DNA of 48,133 bases, from contig QCKM01000011.1 in the NCBI GenBank assembly GCA_003215335.1, positions 1 through 48,133 on the forward strand, in the 5' to 3' direction. Position 1 is the stretch's first letter. Each line of letters starts with the position of its first letter. The notes below the pieces were generated by a model. That model did not search any database, was not told the DNA's origin, and worked only from the letters and a program-made list of their open reading frames with translations. The stretch is from Prochlorococcus sp. AG-409-P01. GTDB taxonomy: Bacteria > Cyanobacteriota > Cyanobacteriia > PCC-6307 > Cyanobiaceae. The position numbers were made by a program, and so were the translations under genes. Shown here piece after piece: positions 27,675-34,775 of this stretch.

Positions 27675-27746
27675 GCGGGTGTAATTCAGTGGTAGAATGT
27701 CAGCTTCCCAAGCTGAACGTCGCCGGTTCGAGTCCGGTCACCCGCT
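27675..27746 (+). tRNA. trnG: tRNA-Gly (anticodon CCC)
   Basis: A 72-base cloverleaf: acceptor stem GCGGGTG/CACCCGC (7 bp), D stem ATTC/GAAT, anticodon stem TCAGC/GCTGA with loop TTCCCAA, and T arm GCCGG-TTCGAGT-CCGGT (one G-U pair). The anticodon CCC is at 27707-27709, so it reads GGG. The discriminator is T and CCA is not encoded. A T6 run follows closely (27757-27763 region) and may terminate the transcript. Confidence 0.95.
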
Positions 27747-27857
27747 TGAATGTATGTTTTTTATCTTATAAATAAATTCTTCATTATTGCTATTCGCTTA
27801 AAGTTCCAATATAACTTAAGTCCAAGGTATAGATAAGATTCTAATATTGATAAGCTA

Positions 27858-28049
27858 TCAATTTCTAGGTTTGATCAATTGTAAAATCTGTGGTCCAAGA
27901 GCACCAGCCCGACGTTCTTGATCTAATGCCTTCAAAATCAAAGTTCCTGCAGCCTCAAGGTCACCAGCTTCTGCTTGTTGAGAAGCTGAATGAAAATAAC
28001 TTACTGATGTCTGCAAACAAATTTCACGTTTATTCTGCGCGGCATGCAT
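27858..28049 (-). CDS. Small hypothetical protein, 63 residues
   Basis: The frame is open to 28085 from a TTG, but the ATG at 28049 (MHAAQNKREICLQTSVSYF) is a better start. The protein is a helical, soluble 63-mer containing a TPR-like half unit (SASQQAEAGDLEAAGTLILKALD) and a basic end (LIKPRN). No family is recognised. A near-perfect inverted repeat lies 31 bp upstream of this start. It faces the tRNA gene. It could be a conserved small picocyanobacterial protein; evidence is the helical pattern and spacing only. Confidence 0.5.
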   Translation of the reverse strand: MHAAQNKREICLQTSVSYFHSASQQAEAGDLEAAGTLILKALDQERRAGALGPQILQLIKPRN

Positions 28050-28079
28050 TGTAGTAAAGATGATATGAAGGTGATGACG

Positions 28080-28098
28080 GGTCAATCATATGATGACC
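28080..28098. promoter_or_regulatory. Inverted repeat GGTCA-A-TCATATGA-TGACC
   Basis: A near-perfect 19-base inverted repeat with one extra A between the left arm and the centre. It sits 31 bp upstream of the ATG of the 63-residue gene, where a repressor or activator site would be expected. Confidence 0.35.
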
Positions 28099-28458
28099 TT
28101 TCATTAAATTTTAACGTGAATTGCCTAAATAAACGCTAATTGGAACAAATTACTAAATTATTCCTATAAAAACAATGAAACTGACCAATTAAATCTTGTG
28201 GTCTTTCTAGAACAAGGTTCCACCATATTCCCTGCCATATCTGCGATCTGATCTGGAAGTAAGTCTCAGCGAATTAATCCCATGAATTAAAACATGAATT
28301 AAAAAGTGTCCTGAGCAAATTCTAGTTTTGTAAAAAATGGCAATTCTCAAAAATCCTCTCAAGCTCATGCAATTTGTTTAAAACGAACATGCTTATGCAA
28401 AAACGCTAAAAACTTTAATGATCTGCACCAAAAGATTGGTTTTGAGAAGCTAGAAATA
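28099..28458. other. Gene-free AT-rich gap with a 12-bp tandem repeat
   Basis: About 360 bp with no credible frame (longest 14 codons). CATGAATTAAAA is repeated exactly in tandem at 28281-28292 and 28293-28304. The GC-richer segment 28197-28272 contains a GAAC-aag-GTTC hairpin and stands out from its surroundings, so a small RNA is possible, but I could not match one. Confidence 0.4.
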
Positions 28459-28737
28459 TTAAGCGGCAAGGTTGTCTTGTTCCTCAGACCATGGCTGAGC
28501 ATCAGTTTGTTGATGATCTGAACCATCAAGCAACTCTTTACATTCACGAAGGATCTGCTCGACACCATCAAGCATGGCTATTTCTTCAGCAGAAGTTTCT
28601 TGAGACAAATTTCGAGAATGCAACTCAAGGGCCTCTTGACGTTGCTCAAGTTTTACCAAACGTTGAGACAATGCATTAATAGTCTGAGCAAGGTCTTCTG
28701 CCGTACGAGTAATACGAAAGGAACAAGAAGAAGTCAT
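28459..28737 (-). CDS. Small coiled-coil hypothetical protein, 92 residues
   Basis: The start is the ATG at 28737 (MTSSCSFRITRTAEDLAQTI); the longer frame to 28770 adds a hydrophobic leader but uses a weaker start. Residues 12-45 form a heptad pattern (LAQTINALSQRLVKLEQRQE), then an acidic helix and a Gln/Asp-rich end. It is soluble and acidic. No named family is recognised. Divergent from the AbrB-type gene with 115 bp between starts. A coiled-coil adaptor role is possible but unproven. Confidence 0.55.
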   Translation of the reverse strand: MTSSCSFRITRTAEDLAQTINALSQRLVKLEQRQEALELHSRNLSQETSAEEIAMLDGVEQILRECKELLDGSDHQQTDAQPWSEEQDNLAA

Positions 28738-28852
28738 GTTGAAAAATACCTTTAGCAGATAACAACACATAGAAACAATCTGCTCAAGCCTAAATGCAGT
28801 ATCTGCTCAAAAAGCCCCAGACAATCAGGCTGAAAAAATTGCTCGTTAAGCC

Positions 28853-29356
28853 ATGAATGCGCTGGCTAATCTTTTTATATACACTTTTGCAGGGACAATT
28901 GTTGGGCTGCTCACTCTTCTAACCAAAATCACAGCAGCTCTACTTGCCGGAGCTCTTTTAGAAGCCAGATTTGTAATTATGAGTGGTCACCTAAATTTTG
29001 CTGAATGGCCTCAAGGAACAAGAACAGTACTCGTGATTGGAATGGGAATAGGTCTAACTAAAGAATCGTTAGAGCAACTGCAAGTACTATGGCAAACAAC
29101 AGTTTTAATAACACTAACTCTTATTATAATTGGGCTTATCCTTGAACTTTGGAATAGCAGATTACTTGATATCTATCCAATCATTTCGTTATTAGGTGCA
29201 GCTCCTGGAGGAACAAGTGGGATGAACATTGTTAGATCAGAATTTGGAGTTGGTGCAGTTTTCGCGGCTGTGCAAACAGTCCGATTAATTACTGTTCTCA
29301 TGGTTCTGCCAATAACTATCCAATTTTTCGCCACTATGAGACAAATCAGTTCCTGA
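28853..29356 (+). CDS. Half-size AbrB-family membrane protein
   Basis: A 167-residue membrane protein with four or five hydrophobic segments. The APGGTSGMNIVRSEFGVGAVFAAVQTVRL block near residues 121-150 (here given by its ends) is the mark of the AbrB membrane family (old name: ammonia monooxygenase-like), unrelated to the AbrB DNA-binding protein. Most members are about 350 residues with two copies of this unit; this one has a single copy and looks complete, with its own start and stop. E. coli AbrB affects aidB expression; transport activity has been suggested but not shown. It could work as a homodimer. Confidence 0.75.
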   Translation: MNALANLFIYTFAGTIVGLLTLLTKITAALLAGALLEARFVIMSGHLNFAEWPQGTRTVLVIGMGIGLTKESLEQLQVLWQTTVLITLTLIIIGLILELWNSRLLDIYPIISLLGAAPGGTSGMNIVRSEFGVGAVFAAVQTVRLITVLMVLPITIQFFATMRQISS

Positions 29357-29418
29357 AGAGGTCTGGACAGAAGCCTAAAAGTCGATAATTTGAGTTGTGC
29401 TTAGTTGCTAGTCAAATC

Positions 29419-29847
29419 ATGTCCAAGAATCGAAATTGGATGGTTCTTCCGCTAATAGCGATTTGCCTTGGGGGTACTTGCCTCCAAATAGAGGAAGTAA
29501 AAGCAGCTAGTAATGAACCTGGCAGCAAAGGAGCAAAGATTTACTGCTTTATGCGCTCAAATGGCAATGAGCATGAAGTGAGCTGGAAAGCTTCCTATGA
29601 ACTTATTAAGCGTCAAGCAAGCAGTCTGTTTAAAACTTCTCCTCGCCACGCTGCAGTAATGATCACTGAAGCTGTAGTCAAAGAGCCAAATAGTTTTGCG
29701 AACTGTGGTAAATATCTAGGAGATCTATTCCAACCAATAGAAAGAGCTGCTATTGATAAATCAAATTTGAAGAATTCTAGAATCAAAAACACTTCCTATA
29801 GCAATACTACTGAAGAGATAAGGAGTGAAGATCGATATAGTTATTAA
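29419..29847 (+). CDS. Small exported protein, 142 residues
   Basis: The ATG at 29419 begins MSKNRNWMVLPLIAICLGGTCLQIEEVKAASN, a signal peptide with a likely cut after VKA. The mature part has two spaced Cys (in KIYCFMRS and FANCGKYL) that could form a disulfide, a helical core (SWKASYELIKRQASSLFKTS), and a Ser/Asn-rich tail. It resembles short secreted proteins that are conserved and unnamed in marine picocyanobacteria. It overlaps the next frame by 23 bp if that one starts at 29825. Location is inferred to be the periplasm or thylakoid lumen. Confidence 0.65.
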   Translation: MSKNRNWMVLPLIAICLGGTCLQIEEVKAASNEPGSKGAKIYCFMRSNGNEHEVSWKASYELIKRQASSLFKTSPRHAAVMITEAVVKEPNSFANCGKYLGDLFQPIERAAIDKSNLKNSRIKNTSYSNTTEEIRSEDRYSY

Positions 29848-30238
29848 AGCTAAAATAGTGATTGGAAGATTTCTTATTTGTGGGGTCTTGCTTTCCATTT
29901 TTGGCTGCAGAATGCCTGCAACAACAAAAGATCAATTAAACACAATAAGCGTTTCATCACAAGCTTGTCTCGAAGAGCTCAACCTAGCCTTTTTGGAAAA
30001 AGCTCTAAAAGATTGCAATGAAGTAATCACTCAATATCCAAATAATCCTGAGCCTCTAAACGACCGCTCACTAATTTATACCTTGATGGGTGATATGAAT
30101 TCTGCTTGCAATGATGTCAATCAAGCATTAAAATTGCTTGACACTAAAGTCAGTGAAGCAGACCCTTTAGTCCGTCACGAGTTAATTGTACGAAAAGACT
30201 CTTGCATAAAACGAGTAAACATGCTTGGCATAGATTGA
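29825..30238 (+). CDS. Small TPR lipoprotein
   Basis: The N-terminus has a hydrophobic segment and lipobox-like LSIFGC (Cys near residue 28 from the 29825 start). The body has a TPR-like pair: LEKALKDCNEVITQYPNNPEPLNDRSLIY and MGDMNSACNDVNQALKLLD (shown in two parts). Two GTG starts are possible, 29825 and 29858; the second gives a tighter signal peptide. The last 64 bp overlap the 3' end of the SNF2 gene on the other strand. It follows the 142-residue exported protein, and both may be expressed together. Confidence 0.6.
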   Translation: MKIDIVIKAKIVIGRFLICGVLLSIFGCRMPATTKDQLNTISVSSQACLEELNLAFLEKALKDCNEVITQYPNNPEPLNDRSLIYTLMGDMNSACNDVNQALKLLDTKVSEADPLVRHELIVRKDSCIKRVNMLGID

Positions 30239-31704
30239 CGTTCAATAGTTATACGGCGATTGCCTAATAGAATGTCTATTTGCTTAGCTTTTGATTCCAA
30301 TATTCCATCTACTAACTGATCTGCTAAACCCAATTGAAACCAATGGCTTGTAAGTGAGTCTTGCATGCCAATTCTATGGCAACGATCCTCAGCCTGCTCA
30401 ACATCACCTGGAGTCCAAGGCCTTTCCAAAAGCACTACATGCTTGGCAGTCTGCAAAGAGAAACCTAATCCACCAACCCCGTATGATGCTAATAACAAAG
30501 GATTAAGCCCTTTCTGAAACCTCTGAACAATTTCCAACCGCTGATTAATAGTTTGTAACCCAGTCAGTAGTTCACCACCTATCTTTTGCTGTAAAAGAAG
30601 TAATGGTTGAATAAAATTACTAAAAAGTACAACTTGTTGTCCACCAACAATTAAATCAGTCAAGAAACTACTAACTACAGGCAATTTAAATTCTGAACTA
30701 ATTTGCCGCATAGCAGTTAAAACAGCTAAGGATTCAGTCTCTGAACGAACTAAGCCTTGCTGAACCCTATATCGATAATCCTCAACAACCAAAGAAATTC
30801 GATGTTGAAAACCAATAGCCTCTAAACCTTTTAACTTAATCTGATGAAACTTGCGATTTTTTGGTCGTAATCCAATTAAAGCCTTCTTTTTCCTATGTAA
30901 AATAAATTGACGAGTGTGATTTCTAAGATCTTCTAAATTAGTAACGTCAAAAGAAGACCATTTTCTTTGGCCAGAATGAATACTGCAGTGATCTTGGCAA
31001 AAATATTCTTCAAATTTGCGCTGATCACGAGCTAAAGGATGATCAATAGCCGCCAAAAGAGGATATAGCTGTGCTGGTCGTCCATTTTTCATAGGAGTCC
31101 CAGTCAGCATCCATATAGCCTGCAAACGAGGATGACGTGCAAGTCGCAAAAGAGCCTTAGTGCGTTTTGCGTTTAAAGATTGCGCAAAATGCGCCTCATC
31201 CACAATTAAAAGTGTTCCTGTAGAAGATAACAACTCCACTGGAAGGCTTGCCCAGCTATGTAATTCAATTATTAAATCCAAACTTTTTGCCTCACTCCAC
31301 CAATGGGCATGCAAACCCACAGGAGCAACAACCAAGACCTTTACATGAGACGAACGAACCATCCCACGTGCAGCCAAAAGAGCTGTAAGTGTTTTACCTA
31401 ATCCCATCTCATCAGCTAGAACTGCTCCTCGCCGAGCTAGCAACCACCGAGCTCCAGAACATTGATGCAGAAATGGGATTCGACCATCACTCAACTGAGT
31501 ATGCAACTCTGCTTTCTCCACCAACACACGATGTATTGGCAAAGGTGGCAATGGGTTTTCTAAACAATTCAACCAATTAGCCAAATCATCTTGAACTACA
31601 AAACGAGAGCCAAGCTCCTGCTTTAAATTCAACCAAGCCCCTAAAGGGAATTCCCAAACTTTCCGATTGGCAGACCAAAAACCTCTAGGTCTAATCTTTC
31701 TCAA
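30175..31704 (-). CDS. SNF2-family helicase, SMARCAL1/ZRANB3-like, start uncertain
   Basis: A superfamily 2 SNF2 ATPase. Motif I DEMGLGKT is at 98-105, motif II VDEAH follows, then motif III LTGTPMKN and motif VI QAEDRCHRIGMQ, with a bridging second RecA domain (LFSNFIQPL, LASYGVGGLGFSLQTA). The first 40 residues (GFWSANRKVWEFP) look like the end of a HARP-like module found in fork-remodelling helicases. Coding sequence of the same style continues upstream of the TTG at 31704 to about 31812 without an ATG, GTG or TTG, so the real start is unresolved. Likely role: DNA annealing or fork repair. It is divergent from an HNH nuclease gene. Confidence 0.83.
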   Translation of the reverse strand: MRKIRPRGFWSANRKVWEFPLGAWLNLKQELGSRFVVQDDLANWLNCLENPLPPLPIHRVLVEKAELHTQLSDGRIPFLHQCSGARWLLARRGAVLADEMGLGKTLTALLAARGMVRSSHVKVLVVAPVGLHAHWWSEAKSLDLIIELHSWASLPVELLSSTGTLLIVDEAHFAQSLNAKRTKALLRLARHPRLQAIWMLTGTPMKNGRPAQLYPLLAAIDHPLARDQRKFEEYFCQDHCSIHSGQRKWSSFDVTNLEDLRNHTRQFILHRKKKALIGLRPKNRKFHQIKLKGLEAIGFQHRISLVVEDYRYRVQQGLVRSETESLAVLTAMRQISSEFKLPVVSSFLTDLIVGGQQVVLFSNFIQPLLLLQQKIGGELLTGLQTINQRLEIVQRFQKGLNPLLLASYGVGGLGFSLQTAKHVVLLERPWTPGDVEQAEDRCHRIGMQDSLTSHWFQLGLADQLVDGILESKAKQIDILLGNRRITIERQSMPSMFTRFMQESFRTINS

Positions 31705-31835
31705 ATGGGCATGAGTGACTGCATCAAAAGGAAAAGAAACCTTGATCAGACCTTCTGGGGTTAACCCTAAAGAACAACTAGATGGAAAGACAGTTCCCCT
31801 AATCAGACGAATTTAAACTTACTTAATTCCACCTT

Positions 31836-31851
31836 TATTGCAATAGCAATA
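31836..31851. promoter_or_regulatory. Inverted repeat TATTGC-aata-GCAATA
   Basis: A perfect 6-4-6 inverted repeat in the divergent gap between the SNF2 helicase and the HNH nuclease genes. Its position suits a shared operator. There is no matching known site. Confidence 0.3.
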
Positions 31852-31953
31852 TCGTCCACTAATCAAAGCGCCGCCCTCTTAGCAAAATTAATTTCTCAAC
31901 CATATTGACTGGAATAGCAATCACGGCAAACTGCGAGCAACCGATTCACTCGG

Positions 31954-32385
31954 ATGCATAACAGAGATGCAGTATTTCTAGAAGATCTCTGTCCAAAATT
32001 ACGTGTCCGACGATGGAGACAGTCATTGCATTCCTTTACTGGGCAAAGTTGCATTTACTGCGGCAAACCCTCTGAATCCATTGATCACGTCCTTCCAAGG
32101 AGTCGAGGAGGCTTAAGTGTGACAGAAAACTGTGTGCCGGCCTGTCTATCCTGCAACGGACATAAGTCCGATGCAGATGCTTTCGATTGGTACAGGCGTC
32201 AACGTTTTTATGACCCTCGAAGAGCTATGGCAATACGAGCCTGGATAGATGGAGATCTACGCCTTGCATTGAGACTTCTTCAATGGGCACAACCCCATCA
32301 AGAAAACAAATCGATTAATGATCTACAAGAAAAGAATCATGACGCTGAAGTCATAAAGCCAGACTGGTCCTTACAAGTGGCTTAA
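31954..32385 (+). CDS. HNH endonuclease
   Basis: The 143-residue protein carries a complete HNH fold: CIYCGKPSESIDHVLPRSRGG with zinc Cys33 and Cys36 and the catalytic Asp44-His45, then ENCVPACLSCNGHKSD with Cys64, Cys67 and the Asn. N-terminal residues 1-28 are basic (LRVRRWRQSL). The C-terminal part is helical (WYRRQRFYDPRRAMAIRAWI). Such proteins nick or cut DNA with one metal ion. In animals ZRANB3 carries a SNF2 helicase and an HNH nuclease in one chain; here they are separate, divergent neighbours. It may equally be an independent housekeeping nuclease. Confidence 0.88.
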   Translation: MHNRDAVFLEDLCPKLRVRRWRQSLHSFTGQSCIYCGKPSESIDHVLPRSRGGLSVTENCVPACLSCNGHKSDADAFDWYRRQRFYDPRRAMAIRAWIDGDLRLALRLLQWAQPHQENKSINDLQEKNHDAEVIKPDWSLQVA

Positions 32386-32392
32386 AACTGAC

Positions 32393-32614
32393 TCAAAAAA
32401 CCTGACAAGCCACAACAGAATTGTGTTTTTCACAAATAGAAGCTAACTGTTGAGGACTCTCCGGAACAAATACAATTACACAGCCAACCAGAACTGAAGC
32501 GACCAAGGCAGAACACATGTTGCCAATTTGCTTATCCCTAATAAGGCAGCGAAATGAATTGTTCGAGACCATAGCTCGAGCAGGAGCCGAAACCGGAACA
32601 AAAGAAGCAACCAT
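32393..32614 (-). CDS. Small membrane protein of unknown function
   Basis: Starts at ATG 32614 (MVASFVPVSAPARAMVSNNS; a TTG six bases upstream and an ATG at 32572 are alternatives). The 73-residue protein has one transmembrane segment (about 37-53, SALVASVLVGCVIVFVP) and a short conserved-looking end, ICEKHNSVVACQVF, with two Cys near the membrane. The combination of ER/lumen-like Cys and a hydrophobic helix suggests the tail faces the periplasm or lumen. No family name is known to me. Confidence 0.55.
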   Translation of the reverse strand: MVASFVPVSAPARAMVSNNSFRCLIRDKQIGNMCSALVASVLVGCVIVFVPESPQQLASICEKHNSVVACQVF

Positions 32615-32646
32615 GACCAACTACCGCAAGTAATACATTTGTACTC

Positions 32647-33543
32647 ATGTTGACAGCGCTTGTCAAGAGATCAAAGCCTCTGCCGTCTAATTCAAAGCTT
32701 TTGATCCTAGGCGGAGGATTCAGTGGTCAGCGAATTGCTGCACTAACGAAAGCATTAGGGAACAATGTTTTATGTACCCGTCGAGAAGCAAGCAAGCCCG
32801 GAGCCGATATCATTTTCGACAGTAGAACTCAACAGTTACCTCCCAAAGAAGCGCTTGAAGGAGTAACCCATTTAGTGAGCTGCATCCCACCTTCAGAAGA
32901 CGGAACAGATCCCGTAATAACGAACCTAATCGAACACCTCAAAGTGATGCCCCTGGAGTGGGTTGGATATCTATCAACAACAGGGGTATATGGAGACTCC
33001 AAAGGGGATTGGGTCACAGAGAAGGATCATCCGCGACCAACACTTCTCAGAAGTAAGCGGCGGCTCGCTTGTGAAGAAGCCTGGAAAGCAACTGGCCTAC
33101 CTCTTCAAATCCTAAGACTGCCTGGTATCTATGGCCCAGGACGATCAGTGCTTCAAAGCGTCCTTAATGGCAACAGTAAAATGATAGATAAGCCTGGCCA
33201 AGTCTTTTCGAGAATCCATTTAGACGATATTGCTTGTGCCACTCTGCATCTCATCCACCAAGCAAAAATAGGTCAACGTCCAACTGTGATCAATGTGGCA
33301 GATGACATCCCAATTGCAAATACAGAAGTTATTCGCTATGCATCCAAATTGCTTGGACGTTCACTTCCTCCAGTTGAACCATTTGAAAGCGCAGCGACAA
33401 AAATGAGTCCAATGGCTCTTTCCTTCTGGCAAGAAAATCGAAGAATAAGCAACAAGTTACTTTGCAAAGATCTTGGCTACACGCTCATCCATCCTGACTA
33501 TCAATCAGGATTAAAGGACTGTTTACTAAAAGATGGACTTTAG
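32647..33543 (+). CDS. NAD-binding epimerase/dehydratase-like protein
   Basis: An extended short-chain dehydrogenase-like protein of 298 residues. The NAD-binding loop LILGGGFSGQR is at about 18-28. The STTGVYGD stretch holds the Thr/Ser that lies next to the cofactor, and the active-site Tyr position is present in that segment, but the usual YxxxK is replaced by RSKRRLACEE, as in the YeeZ-like atypical group. LRLPGIYGPGRS follows. Its substrate is unknown. It begins 33 bp after the divergent small membrane protein start and is followed by a convergent small gene. Confidence 0.8.
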   Translation: MLTALVKRSKPLPSNSKLLILGGGFSGQRIAALTKALGNNVLCTRREASKPGADIIFDSRTQQLPPKEALEGVTHLVSCIPPSEDGTDPVITNLIEHLKVMPLEWVGYLSTTGVYGDSKGDWVTEKDHPRPTLLRSKRRLACEEAWKATGLPLQILRLPGIYGPGRSVLQSVLNGNSKMIDKPGQVFSRIHLDDIACATLHLIHQAKIGQRPTVINVADDIPIANTEVIRYASKLLGRSLPPVEPFESAATKMSPMALSFWQENRRISNKLLCKDLGYTLIHPDYQSGLKDCLLKDGL

Positions 33544-33559
33544 GTTTCAACCACTATTT

Positions 33560-33745
33560 CTATTGAGCAGTTGAATTGTCCTGATCTTCAAAAATGAGAT
33601 CCTTCCAATCAAAAGGCTGATCAGGTTGAATCTGTGTAAACCCTGCATCATGAAATAATTGAGCCCACTGGATTACCAACCAGCCTCGTCGCAGACCAGT
33701 CATCAATCCAAAGAGCAACAAACCAAGTAGCAATAAACGGAGCAT
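33560..33745 (-). CDS. Small single-pass membrane protein
   Basis: The frame opens at TTG 33775; the ATG at 33745 gives MLRLLLLGLLLFGLMTGLRR, a transmembrane helix starting at the N-terminus, followed by a soluble 40-residue tail ending in Asp/Glu-rich residues. The tail motif WLVIQWAQLFHDAGFTQI looks structured. The start codon shares the CATG palindrome with the pdxA start on the other strand. No family is recognised; a 61-residue membrane-anchored adaptor is plausible. Confidence 0.5.
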   Translation of the reverse strand: MLRLLLLGLLLFGLMTGLRRGWLVIQWAQLFHDAGFTQIQPDQPFDWKDLIFEDQDNSTAQ

Positions 33746-34769
33746 GTCAATAACAAATAAATTTCCCAAACCCAATCAGCGAATCGTGATCTCCCTAGGA
33801 GATCCCGCAGGAATTGGAATGGAGGTCACACTGAAAGCTCTGGACTCCGTAGATTTCCAATCAAAAATTTATCCAATACTTGTAGGTTGCCGCAAGAGCC
33901 TAAAAAACACCCATGCTCTTTTGAAAAAAAAAGGTATTAATGCTTTAGCTGATCCAGACGATCTAGAAATCGTCGATATTCCTTTGGAAGGACAACTACA
34001 ACCAGGCATCTCAAGCGCAAAGACTGGAGCTGCAAGCTTTAAGTGGTTAACAAAAGCCACTCAATTGGTCACAGAAAGAAAAGCTAGAGCACTAGTCACT
34101 GCACCGATAGCGAAGCATGCCTGGCATGCATCAGGACATAACTACCCAGGACAAACAGAGCGACTAGCTGAGCTCTCAGGGGTCAAAGAAGCATCCATGA
34201 TGTTTACTGCTGTCTCACCCCAAAATGGCTGGCGCATGAATACTCTCTTGGCCACAACGCACATCCCTCTGGAATCGGTACCTAAAACACTATCTCCAAC
34301 ATTATTAACAGCAAAACTCAATACACTTTTGAACTTCTGTAGGCAATTCAAGGAATATCCTCAACTTGCAATTGCTGGGTTAAATCCACATTCCGGAGAA
34401 AATGGGCAACTTGGAAAAGAAGAGATCAACTGGATCATTCCGCTCATAAATCAATGGAGAAAGGACCATACCAATATCAAACTCATTGGTCCCACCTCTC
34501 CTGACATATGTTGGCTTTCAGCCGCTCAAGCTTGGCAAAAGGGTCCTGACAAGAACAGTCCTGATGGCATTTTGGCTTTGTATCATGACCAAGGTCTAAT
34601 CCCCATGAAGCTTCTGGCATTTGATTTGGCAGTAAATACCACTTTAGGGCTGCCATTCCTGAGGACCTCACCAGACCATGGAACTGGGTTTGATATAGCT
34701 GGCACAGGTTGTGCCAAACCAGACAGCATGATGGCTGCAATCAATACAGCGTGGGACCTCACAAACTGA
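33744..34769 (+). CDS. pdxA: 4-hydroxythreonine-4-phosphate dehydrogenase
   Basis: PdxA oxidises 4-phosphohydroxy-L-threonine in the DXP-dependent pyridoxal phosphate pathway. Seen: ISLGDPAGIGMEV at residues 16-28, VTAPIAKHAWHASGHNYPGQTE with the metal and substrate histidines, LNPHSGENGQLG, and the closing LYHDQGLIPMKLL, TSPDHGTGFDIAG. The length of 341 is normal. The ATG at 33744 shares bases with the opposite-strand ATG at 33745. An A9 run at 33924-33932 is translated as three Lys. It converges on accB with a 6-bp gap. Confidence 0.95.
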   Translation: MSITNKFPKPNQRIVISLGDPAGIGMEVTLKALDSVDFQSKIYPILVGCRKSLKNTHALLKKKGINALADPDDLEIVDIPLEGQLQPGISSAKTGAASFKWLTKATQLVTERKARALVTAPIAKHAWHASGHNYPGQTERLAELSGVKEASMMFTAVSPQNGWRMNTLLATTHIPLESVPKTLSPTLLTAKLNTLLNFCRQFKEYPQLAIAGLNPHSGENGQLGKEEINWIIPLINQWRKDHTNIKLIGPTSPDICWLSAAQAWQKGPDKNSPDGILALYHDQGLIPMKLLAFDLAVNTTLGLPFLRTSPDHGTGFDIAGTGCAKPDSMMAAINTAWDLTN

Positions 34770-34775
34770 TAGTTA

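Noticed and set aside
28230-28275. Resemblance to the SRP RNA tip (GATCTGATCTGGAAGTAAG)
   Set aside because: The GGAA tetraloop would need a paired 3-bp closing helix, but the flanking bases mismatch in the middle, and no long outer stem joins the 5' and 3' sides. Kept only as a possible unknown RNA.
33924-33932. A9 run in pdxA as a programmed slip site
   Set aside because: It lies inside the N-terminal catalytic domain and no useful shorter product would result; it is plausible chance in Lys-Lys-Lys codons.
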